A stretch of 5,713 nucleotides of DNA, taken from contig SLQI01000087.1 in assembly GCA_007131535.1 (NCBI GenBank), positions 1 to 5,713 of the forward strand. Direction: 5' to 3'. Of the stretch, positions 1 to 5,696 are shown in pieces; the first letter of the stretch is position 1, and each line of letters starts with the position of its first letter. The notes beneath the pieces are model-generated. The model was not told the DNA's origin. It searched no databases and saw only the letters and a list, made by a program, of their open reading frames with translations. The position numbers and the translations under genes are program-made. The DNA is from Balneolales bacterium. Lineage in GTDB: Bacteria > Bacteroidota > Rhodothermia > Balneolales > Natronogracilivirgulaceae.

Positions 1-1
1 C

Positions 2-148
2 GAAGCAGTGAAGCGTAAAGAAAAAATCCCTACCGGTGAGGAGGGTGAACCAGGTTTGATGAAAGTAGAAGGACCTTTGGATTTTTTTAGCGGAACGGAA
101 TCGATTTTCCCACAGGGACACGTAGGCTTTTTATCGACCAGCCGGTGA
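2..148 (+). CDS. possible C-terminal fragment of an unrecognised protein
   Basis: An open frame enters from the left edge and runs 48 codons to a TGA at 146-148. Its beginning lies outside the window. The visible peptide is charged and glycine-rich at first (KRKEKIPTGEEGEPG) and ends in a more hydrophobic stretch (FPQGHVGFLSTSR). I do not recognise a family or motif. In favour of a real gene end, the stop is followed 7 bp later by a strong hairpin, as expected at the end of a transcription unit. Against it, the fragment is short, and the opposite strand is also open over almost the same stretch. The call is therefore tentative. Confidence 0.35.
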   Translation, partial: EAVKRKEKIPTGEEGEPGLMKVEGPLDFFSGTESIFPQGHVGFLSTSR

Positions 149-155
149 TTTTTTG

Positions 156-200
156 GTCCTTTTTGCCTGTCCGCCCGCCGGCGGATCAATCAAAAAGGAC
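156..200. repeat. composite GC-rich hairpin, possible dispersed repeat or terminator
   Basis: A perfect 10-bp inverted repeat, GTCCTTTTTG (156-165) and CAAAAAGGAC (191-200), encloses a second 6-bp stem, TCCGCC (170-175) and GGCGGA (180-185), with a 4-base loop. A second pairing, CTGTCC (167-172) with GGACAG (197-202), competes with the outer stem. There is no T run after the 3' arm, so it is not a textbook intrinsic terminator, although T-rich and A-rich arms make it roughly symmetric for both strands. From memory, similar hairpins occur between genes in Bacteroidota-like genomes. Copy number here cannot be judged from one window. Confidence 0.5.
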
Positions 201-266
201 AGAAGGTCACTATAGACTACTAAGCTACAACAAGTTAAAGAAGTAATTTAATTAGCAATATTAATC

Positions 267-289
267 GAACTCAGGTTCAGAGTTTTTTT
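267..289 (+). terminator. terminator-like hairpin with T run upstream of the DUF4112 gene
   Basis: AACTC (268-272) pairs with GAGTT (280-284) around a 7-base loop, and the 3' arm runs into seven consecutive T (283-289). An alternative stem, GAAC (267-270) with GTTC (275-278), can form in the same place. The T run fits an intrinsic terminator, but the stems are only 4-5 bp and AT-rich. It could end transcription from the left, or act within the leader of the DUF4112 gene, whose start lies 31 bp downstream. Which of these applies depends on where that gene's promoter is. Confidence 0.4.
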
Positions 290-320
290 ACCGACACCAA
301 CTATCAAATCTGAGAACCAT

Positions 321-773
321 TTGAAATCCGACCCGGAAACAGACTACCGACGCACACTCCGGCGCCTTGACCGCTTCAGCTACTATACCGACAACAACAT
401 CCGCATCCCGTTTACCAACATCCGGTTCGGGCTGAGTCCGCTGATTGGCCTGCTGCCCGTCGTTGGAGATTTTGCCGGGCTCATTTTATCCCTCTATGTG
501 TTGTATGAAGCCCGGAAGGTCGGCGCGGACCGTGCGGTGCAGCGCAAGATGATCCGCAATATGATGATCGAGTTTGTACTTGGCATCGTCCCGGTATTCG
601 GCGATGTGTTCGATGCCGTTTTCAAAGCCAACACCCGAAACACCGAACTGCTTCGGCACTATCTCTACCGCCAGCTTGGCGAACAACCCCCGTGGAGATT
701 CCCGTGGAGAACGTTTATCGGGCTCAGCTTGCTTTTGCTGTTTATCGTGTGGCTGGTGTGGTATTTTAGTTGA
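321..773 (+). CDS. DUF4112 family small membrane-associated protein
   Basis: This 150-residue protein matches the DUF4112 pattern well: an N-terminal RLDRF segment, the IRIPxTNIRFGLxPLIGLLP block (about 27-46), and a pseudo-repeat of G-x-x-P-V-x-G-D seen twice (IGLLPVVGD, 42-50; LGIVPVFGD, 87-95), followed by VFDAVFKANTRN (96-107). A hydrophobic, probably membrane-spanning helix occupies about 131-148, just before the C-terminus. Hydrophobic stretches around 37-62 and 82-100 may also contact membrane. The biochemical function of the family is unknown. The start used is TTG at 321, because no ATG or GTG occurs in frame between it and the upstream stop at 249-251. A weak GAGA lies about 6 bases upstream. 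The gene converges on the cyanophycin locus and is probably not part of it. Confidence 0.88.
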   Translation: MKSDPETDYRRTLRRLDRFSYYTDNNIRIPFTNIRFGLSPLIGLLPVVGDFAGLILSLYVLYEARKVGADRAVQRKMIRNMMIEFVLGIVPVFGDVFDAVFKANTRNTELLRHYLYRQLGEQPPWRFPWRTFIGLSLLLLFIVWLVWYFS

Positions 774-991
774 AAGATGAGAGCTTGATAAACTTTGAAG
801 CAGAAGGGATGACGATTAATTTTTTAGGTTGCCAATTTCGGGTATAAGCTTTTTAGACAGCCTCTAAGTGATGTTTTTAACCAATTACATCAATGTTGCA
901 AGTGCAGGAATACCGGTTATATTCACTGTTCCCAGGGTAGTTTAGAATCGAGTAACCTGCACCAGATAACCGGTAACCGATTCCCGAGCCG
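774..991. other. convergent intergenic region without a gene
   Basis: This 218-bp stretch separates the 3' ends of the DUF4112 gene and the isoaspartyl peptidase gene. I see no coding frame or RNA gene in it. Small dyads are present: TTAGA (853-857) with TCTAA (863-867), followed shortly by TGATGTTTTTAA, and TGATGT (869-874) with ACATCA (887-892). The first, with its downstream T run, is the best but weak candidate for a plus-strand terminator. No strong terminator is visible for the minus-strand operon. Confidence 0.6.
902..975. repeat. two interlocked inverted repeats in the convergent gap
   Basis: GTGCAGG (902-908) is the reverse complement of CCTGCAC (956-962), and TACCGGTTAT (911-920) is the reverse complement of ATAACCGGTA (966-975). 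Both pairs are perfect. They occur in the order A-B-a-b, so in one RNA they would be mutually exclusive hairpins or form a pseudoknot-like fold. The region would be transcribed at the 3' end of either convergent transcript. There is no adjacent T run. The function is unknown, and chance is possible because ACCGGT and TGCA are themselves palindromes. Confidence 0.45.
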
Positions 992-1924
992 TCAAACCTC
1001 CTCATACATCTTCACAAACAATTTCCCGTCTTCCGATACTGATCCCCGAAACATTCCTTGCGTGTTAAACGGCATCACGATATTGCCGGACTGATCCACT
1101 CCGATGAAACCGCCGTGACCGCCGATTTGCTCCAAAGATTTCATAGCATTCGCGGCAGCCTCACTGAGATTATTACCGGCATACTCCATCAAAGCCGATA
1201 CACGGTGGGCGGTTACATCCCGGATAAAATATTCGCCTTCACCGGTACAGCTTATAGCACAAGTAGCATTGTCAGCGTACGTTCCGGCTCCGATTATCGG
1301 GCTGTCGCCGATACGGCCGTGTTTTTTATTGGTGATGCCGCCGGTTGAGCTCCCGGCCGCCAGATTTCCGTGACGGTCCAGCGCTACGGCTCCGACTGTG
1401 CCGTATTTCTGATCGTCCGAGGCATGATCCATAAATTGCCGGTTTTCTCCGAGTGCTTTCTGGTACTGGTCCCATCGGGTCTGGTCAAACAGCCAATCGG
1501 GGGTGACAAATTCCAGCCCCTGTTGTTCGGCAAAGGCTTCGGCACCGGCACCGGCCAACATAACATGAGACGAATGTTCCATGATCGACCGGGCGGCAGA
1601 TATCGGGTTGCGTAATCGCTTTACTCCTGTTACAGCACCGGCCCGGCGGCGATTGCCGTCCATCAGTGAAGCGTCCATTTCATGGGTGCCCAGATGGGTG
1701 AAGACCGATCCGCGACCCGCGTTGAATAGCGGGGAGTCTTCCAGAATACGAATGGCAGATTCTATGGCTTGCAAGGCGGATTCACCTTCTTCAAGAATCT
1801 GCTGTCCGTTCCGAAGGCTTTCCTGAAGGGTTTTCAGATAGGCCTGTTCCTGCTCCTCGTTGAAACGCCCGCGAACTACATTGCCGCATCCACCGTGAAT
1901 AGCCAGTGCGTAAGTTTGTTTCAT
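992..1924 (-). CDS. iaaA: plant-type isoaspartyl peptidase / L-asparaginase (Ntn-hydrolase)
   Basis: This 310-residue enzyme belongs to the threonine Ntn-hydrolases of the plant-type asparaginase family (MEROPS T2), which hydrolyse beta-aspartyl dipeptides and L-asparagine. The opening ALAIHGGCG is typical. The metal-binding loop LEDSPLFNAGRGSVFT (61-76) is intact. The autocleavage site is G175-T176 in KYGTVGAVALD; cleavage there would expose Thr176 as the N-terminal nucleophile of the beta subunit. Substrate-binding residues match the E. coli enzyme with a constant offset of three: Thr194 in STGG, Arg204 and Asp207 in GRIGDSP, and Thr227-Gly228 in CTGEGE. There is no signal peptide, so it is cytoplasmic. 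Its ATG lies 3 bp after the cphA stop, without a clear ribosome site, which suggests cotranscription and translational coupling. In this context the likely substrate is the beta-Asp-Arg dipeptide released by CphB. Glycosylasparaginase is less likely given the context. Confidence 0.93.
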   Translation of the reverse strand: MKQTYALAIHGGCGNVVRGRFNEEQEQAYLKTLQESLRNGQQILEEGESALQAIESAIRILEDSPLFNAGRGSVFTHLGTHEMDASLMDGNRRRAGAVTGVKRLRNPISAARSIMEHSSHVMLAGAGAEAFAEQQGLEFVTPDWLFDQTRWDQYQKALGENRQFMDHASDDQKYGTVGAVALDRHGNLAAGSSTGGITNKKHGRIGDSPIIGAGTYADNATCAISCTGEGEYFIRDVTAHRVSALMEYAGNNLSEAAANAMKSLEQIGGHGGFIGVDQSGNIVMPFNTQGMFRGSVSEDGKLFVKMYEEV

Positions 1925-1927
1925 AAT

Positions 1928-4609
1928 TTATTTCGATGTCTGTTTCTCGATGGAAGCTAATGAAATCAAAGTGAAATCCTCGGGCTTATACTGTAGATCC
2001 GTCATGTTCTCTTTTCGCCGGTTAAGCATGCGGGTCAATGCTTCTATCCGTCCGGTGAACAGACAGATGATCGAGTTAGGTTGTACGTGGTTTAAAGCGT
2101 ATTCGATGGCGTCATCTTCTCTGCGAATGATATGCACTTTGCGTTTTTTGGGATTGCTCACGGCGCCTTCGTAAATCAGATTCATGATTTCCAAACTGTC
2201 ACGACCGCGGGCATATTCGGTATCCTCCCATACGATAACTTCATCAAAATGCTCAGCCGCAAGCCAGGCGTAGGCCTTAAGATCCTGATCCCGCCGGTCG
2301 CCGTTACCGGCAATAGTACATACGGTATAACCGGCATCCAGCTCATTAACAAAGCGGCCGATAGCATCCATACTGGCAGGATTATGGGCGTAGTCGATCA
2401 TCACTTTATACCTGTCGAACTCAAAGAAGTTTACCCGGCCCGGAGTCTGGGCACCCGATGGAATAAATGTTTGTAACCCGGTTCTCAACTCTTCAATTTT
2501 TACCCCCTGAACAAAAGCGGTTAAAACAGCTGCCAGAACATTCTGAACCTGAAAAGCGGCCCGGCCGTCAAAAGTCAAAGGTATGTTGATCACATTTTCC
2601 ACCCGGATATTCCACCCGGCCTGATTAATGGTGATATAGCCGTTTTCGCAGACAGCTGCGATGCCGCCGCTGTTACAATGCTCCAGGACCCGCTCGTTGT
2701 CCGGGTTTAGACTGAAGAGGGCAACTCTTGAGCTCAGATCTTTCATCATTCCGTAAGCACGATCATCATCAGCGTTAAGGACGGCGAAACCGTCCGGGTA
2801 TACATTTTCGGCAACGATCGATTTAACCCTGGTCATCTGCTCAATGGTGTGGATGCCTTCCAATCCCAGATGGTCGTCGGTTACATTGGTGATGACTCCG
2901 ACATCGGCCAGATCGTACCCAAGACCGGAACGAAGCATGCCACCCCGGGCGGTTTCGAGTACGGCGTAATTGATGGTAGGATCCCGTAAAACAAACCGGG
3001 CGCTTTCCGGACCAGAGCAGTCCCCTTTATAAAGCAGACGGTTCTGGATGTAGATACCATCGGTAGTTGTATATCCCACTTTATGCCCCTCTGTTTTCAT
3101 GATATGGGCGGTCAGCCGGGTTACAGTGGTTTTACCGTTGGTACCGGTTACCGAGATAATGGGAATCCGGCCGGTGTTCCTTTCGGGAAAAAGCATATCA
3201 ATGACGGGGCTGGCTACCGCTCGGGGTTGACCGATCGTGGGCTCCAGGTGCATGCGGAAGCCGGGGGCTCCATTCACTTCCAAAACCGCACCTCCGGTTT
3301 CGCTGATGGATTCGGAGAGATTGGGTGCCATCACATCAATACCGCAAATATCCAGATCGATGATCTTTGAAATCCGCTCGGCCATGAAAATATTCCAGGA
3401 GTGTACGGTATCGGTTACATCCTCGGAGGTCCCGCCGGTACTGAGGTTGGCCGTATTTTTCAGATAAAGCACTTTGCCCTTTGGCAACACCGATTCGGTT
3501 GTTAGATCGTGTTGCTGAAGGATATGCAGCGTCATCTTATCTACCTTAATTTCCGTCAGCATCTTTTCGTGGCCGTAGCCGCGTCTCGGATCGGCATTAA
3601 CCCGGTCAATAAGTTCGCGGATCGTCGAACGCCCATCGCCGGTAACATGGGCAGGGGTACGTTTAGCGGCGGCCGTAAAGGTATTGTTGATCACCAGCAT
3701 CCTGAAATCAAAGCCCCGGATATACTTTTCCACCAGAACGTCATCGGACCATTCACGGGCCTCAGAAAATGCAAGTTCGGCCTCTTCCATGGTTTTTATG
3801 TTGATCGTCGCCCCCTTCCCCTGATTGCCGTCTACTGGTTTGATCACCAGAGGAAATCCCACTGCTTCAATTACAGACCTTAATTCATCAGTAAAAGCGA
3901 CCTGATAGCCAAAAGGTACCGGAATCCCGCCCTGCTGAAGCAGATTTTTGGTCATTTGCTTATCGCTGGCGATCTCCAGTCCTATACTGCTGGTTTTACC
4001 TGTAATGGTAGCCTGTATTCGCTGCTGATGAACACCCCAGCCAAGCTGAACCAGTGAATAATCATTAAGTCGGATAAACGGAATATTTCGTTTTGCTGCC
4101 TCATCTATAATAGAGGCGGTACTGGGACCCAGACGTTCTTCTTCCCGGATTTCACGTAATTTGCGAAGCGTTTGATCGAGGTCGAACGGCTCGCCGGCTA
4201 TGAGCGCTTCAATGAGGTCAAAGGCAGCCTGTGCCGCGTAGAATCCGGCCCGCTCTTCCTGATAGTCGAACACAACAATGTAAACTCCATCTTCGCCATA
4301 ACCGCGTGCTCGTCCGAAGCCGGATTTCATACCTGCAAGAATCTGTAGTTCAATGGCCACATGTTCTATAATGTGGGCCATATAGGTACCTTCATAAAGT
4401 CGCTCGAAAAAACCGCCTTCATATCCCCGGGAACACCGGTGTTGATGAAGGGATGGGAGCAGGGAAGCAAGTCGTTCGGGAAAACCACTGACGGTGCTGG
4501 AGGGGCGATGCTCCATGTCTTCGATATCAATATGCATCAGGATCAGTTTATGCCGGCGGTTCGACCAATAATTGGGCCCTTTGAGAGCTCGTAATTCTAA
4601 AATTTTCAT
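1928..4609 (-). CDS. cphA: cyanophycin synthetase, CphA1 type
   Basis: This 893-residue enzyme builds cyanophycin by alternately adding Asp to the backbone and Arg to its side chain, using two ATP per unit. The start MKILELRALKGPNYWS matches the family start. The N-domain (about 1-160) carries HIIEHVAIE (79-87). An ATP-grasp domain follows (about 161-475), with KPVDGNQGKGAT (257-268), VEKYIRGFDFRMLVI (293-307), NLSTGGTSEDVTD (388-400) and EVNGAPGFRMHLEP (444-457). The C-terminal Mur-ligase-like half has an intact P-loop GTNGKTT (489-495), ETARGGMLRSGLGYD (552-566), TNVTDDHLG (574-582) and DYAHNPAS (739-746). Both ligase halves look complete, and the length fits CphA1 rather than the shorter CphA2. 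It is divergent from cphB and leads the minus-strand operon. The leader before the ATG is C-rich (CTCCTACCCTCCCCA) and has no Shine-Dalgarno sequence. The start is fixed by the conserved N-terminus. Confidence 0.96.
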   Translation of the reverse strand: MKILELRALKGPNYWSNRRHKLILMHIDIEDMEHRPSSTVSGFPERLASLLPSLHQHRCSRGYEGGFFERLYEGTYMAHIIEHVAIELQILAGMKSGFGRARGYGEDGVYIVVFDYQEERAGFYAAQAAFDLIEALIAGEPFDLDQTLRKLREIREEERLGPSTASIIDEAAKRNIPFIRLNDYSLVQLGWGVHQQRIQATITGKTSSIGLEIASDKQMTKNLLQQGGIPVPFGYQVAFTDELRSVIEAVGFPLVIKPVDGNQGKGATINIKTMEEAELAFSEAREWSDDVLVEKYIRGFDFRMLVINNTFTAAAKRTPAHVTGDGRSTIRELIDRVNADPRRGYGHEKMLTEIKVDKMTLHILQQHDLTTESVLPKGKVLYLKNTANLSTGGTSEDVTDTVHSWNIFMAERISKIIDLDICGIDVMAPNLSESISETGGAVLEVNGAPGFRMHLEPTIGQPRAVASPVIDMLFPERNTGRIPIISVTGTNGKTTVTRLTAHIMKTEGHKVGYTTTDGIYIQNRLLYKGDCSGPESARFVLRDPTINYAVLETARGGMLRSGLGYDLADVGVITNVTDDHLGLEGIHTIEQMTRVKSIVAENVYPDGFAVLNADDDRAYGMMKDLSSRVALFSLNPDNERVLEHCNSGGIAAVCENGYITINQAGWNIRVENVINIPLTFDGRAAFQVQNVLAAVLTAFVQGVKIEELRTGLQTFIPSGAQTPGRVNFFEFDRYKVMIDYAHNPASMDAIGRFVNELDAGYTVCTIAGNGDRRDQDLKAYAWLAAEHFDEVIVWEDTEYARGRDSLEIMNLIYEGAVSNPKKRKVHIIRREDDAIEYALNHVQPNSIICLFTGRIEALTRMLNRRKENMTDLQYKPEDFTLISLASIEKQTSK

Positions 4610-4638
4610 TGGGGAGGGTAGGAGTTAAGGCAGTGCTA

Positions 4639-4667
4639 ATTATCGCAGCGGATCTGCGTTATAGGAA
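4639..4667 (-). promoter_or_regulatory. weak candidate promoter for cphA
   Basis: On the minus strand GATAAT (4644-4639) matches the TATAAT -10 box at five of six positions. A poor -35 candidate, TTCCTA (4667-4662), is 17 bp further upstream and matches three of six. This would give an untranslated leader of roughly 20-25 bases before the cphA ATG. The -35 match is weak and the call rests mainly on spacing. Confidence 0.22.
4641..4661. promoter_or_regulatory. candidate operator dyad between cphA and cphB
   Basis: CGCAG (4644-4648) and CTGCG (4654-4658) flank a 5-base centre, and the dyad extends by TA/TA beyond one mismatched position on each side. Its centre, about 4651, is 42 bp from the cphA start and 48 bp from the cphB start. 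It overlaps the spacer of the proposed cphA promoter. This position is what one expects of a regulator acting on both genes. It does not resemble an ArgR box as I know it, and the regulator is unknown. Confidence 0.35.
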
Positions 4668-4698
4668 TAAATAAATATTTACTAATATCATCTCTCTA

Positions 4699-5553
4699 AT
4701 GAATCTTCCACAAGGTATACTCATTATTATCGGAGGCAGTATACATTTACCTACAGAATCTATAAACGAACATAACGGAGAAATCGCTTTAACGGAGTGC
4801 TCTGAAATTTTAAAACGCTTCACGCAGCATCTCCCGGGAAATAATTGCAGGATCGAAATTATTCCTGCAGCATCGGTGATACCGGAAAGAACCGGTGAAG
4901 AGTATATCACAGCCTTTGATAAACTCGGCTATGATAATGTGGGAGTGCTGGATATCCGGCAGCGAGTTGATACACGAAAACCAGAATACCTGGAGCGTAT
5001 CCGCGAAGCTGAAGGGGTATTGTTTACTGGTGGGAATCAGTTGCGGCTTACCTCCATTTTAGGGGGTACCGAATTTTTGAGCACCTTGTTTGAACGTTAT
5101 CGTACCGAGCCGATTGTGATAGCCGGAACCAGTGCCGGGGCCATGGCCATGTCCGATACGATGATTTACGGCGGGGCAAGTCATGAGGCCCTGTTAAAAG
5201 GCGAAGTACACTTCAGTCCCGGTTTCGGCTTATTGAATGACATCATCATCGATACCCACTTTGTTAAACGGGGCAGGATCGGGAGGTTGTTTCAGGCGGT
5301 AGCTTCCAATCCGGCTTCGTTGGGTATCGGTCTGGGAGAAGATACCGGATTACTGATAAAAGACGGCGATATCAAAGAATCTATTGGATCGGGCCTGGTG
5401 ATTATTGTAGACGGGTATTCTATCAAATATTCCAATTTCGCTCACATTGATCAGGGAGACCCCATTTCCATTGAAAATTTGTGCGTACATGTGATGGTAC
5501 CGGGGGATAGGTTTATTTTATCCGAACGCCGGTTTGTGCATCAGGGGCAGTAG
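4699..5553 (+). CDS. cphB: cyanophycinase
   Basis: This 284-residue serine exopeptidase (MEROPS S51) degrades cyanophycin to beta-Asp-Arg dipeptides. The nucleophile is Ser145 in GTSAGAMAMS (143-152). Upstream, FTGGNQLRL (109-117) supplies the conserved Gln of the substrate pocket. DTHFVKRGRIGRL (185-197) corresponds to the family's D-Q-H-F-x-x-R-x-R-x-x-R segment, with His187 and Arg191, Arg193 and Arg196 in place but Thr186 where Synechocystis CphB has Gln. GLGEDTGLLI (211-220) follows as the usual conserved acidic segment. There is no signal peptide, so it is an intracellular CphB-type enzyme rather than the secreted CphE type. The length fits the family. The ATG at 4699 directly precedes the family-like opening strand ILIIIGG. 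There is no Shine-Dalgarno sequence (TCTCTCTA precedes it). The gene is divergent from cphA. Confidence 0.95.
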   Translation: MNLPQGILIIIGGSIHLPTESINEHNGEIALTECSEILKRFTQHLPGNNCRIEIIPAASVIPERTGEEYITAFDKLGYDNVGVLDIRQRVDTRKPEYLERIREAEGVLFTGGNQLRLTSILGGTEFLSTLFERYRTEPIVIAGTSAGAMAMSDTMIYGGASHEALLKGEVHFSPGFGLLNDIIIDTHFVKRGRIGRLFQAVASNPASLGIGLGEDTGLLIKDGDIKESIGSGLVIIVDGYSIKYSNFAHIDQGDPISIENLCVHVMVPGDRFILSERRFVHQGQ

Positions 5554-5591
5554 TTTGAATTTGCAGGTATAAGGAACCAAGATCCTAATTC

Positions 5592-5619
5592 CACCTTTGA
5601 TGGCACTGTTGAAAAGGTG
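5592..5619 (+). terminator. weak hairpin downstream of cphB, possible terminator
   Basis: CACCTTT (5592-5598) pairs perfectly with AAAGGTG (5613-5619) around a 14-base loop, 38 bp after the cphB stop. It is followed by ACTTTAACTTA rather than a continuous T run, so termination by this hairpin alone is doubtful. Confidence 0.25.
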
Positions 5620-5648
5620 ACTTTAACTTACATAAAAACTTAAACGCT

Positions 5649-5696
5649 GGCCGAGTGCGCCGCTCGTCCGACTACCGGCGGATCCCCGCACCGGCC
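5649..5696. repeat. GC-rich imperfect inverted repeat
   Basis: GGCCG-A-GTGCG (5649-5659) pairs with CGCACCGGCC (5687-5696) as ten base pairs with one bulged A at 5654. Inside it CCGC (5660-5663) pairs with GCGG (5678-5681). The element is far more GC-rich than the AT-rich sequence on its left, which suggests a dispersed intergenic repeat, a terminator or a structured RNA. It may continue a feature beyond the right edge. Confidence 0.4.

Larger units (their letters stand above)
4610..4698. promoter_or_regulatory. shared divergent promoter region of cphA and cphB
   Basis: These 89 bp separate the start codons of cphA (minus) and cphB (plus), so they must hold promoters for both unless transcription starts inside a gene. 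The cphA side is G-rich on the plus strand (4611-4624) and the cphB side is AT-rich. A perfect 10-bp palindrome TAAATATTTA lies at 4672-4681, and a larger dyad lies at 4641-4661. No clear -33/-7 Bacteroidota promoter (TTG, TAnnTTTG) is visible in either direction. Confidence 0.75.

Noticed and set aside
1..148. Minus-strand open frame across the left edge
   Set aside because: It is open through most of 1-147 but has proline- and serine-rich, low-complexity content without motifs, and the plus-strand reading ends sensibly before a hairpin.
207..215. TCACTATAG, identical to the core of a T7 promoter
   Set aside because: Only nine bases match and the upstream TAATACGAC part is missing; there is no phage context, so this is coincidence.
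486..780. Open frames overlapping the DUF4112 gene in other frames (486-686 minus, 574-780 plus)
   Set aside because: The DUF4112 frame shows clear family motifs throughout; the others are compositional shadows.
1058..1615. Plus-strand open frames antisense to the isoaspartyl peptidase gene
   Set aside because: They mirror a well conserved enzyme on the other strand and show no domain or start signal of their own.
3509..3883. Long open frame on the plus strand inside cphA
   Set aside because: It lies antisense to the conserved ATP-grasp region, has no recognisable product, and is explained by the codon usage of cphA.
4672..4681. Perfect palindrome TAAATATTTA as a regulator site
   Set aside because: It is short and purely A/T in an AT-rich stretch, so it is expected by chance; it is mentioned only within the promoter region.
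4659..4910. Minus-strand open frame covering the cphB start and the intergenic region
   Set aside because: It is antisense to the conserved N-terminus of cyanophycinase and would read across the divergent promoter; no family resemblance is seen.
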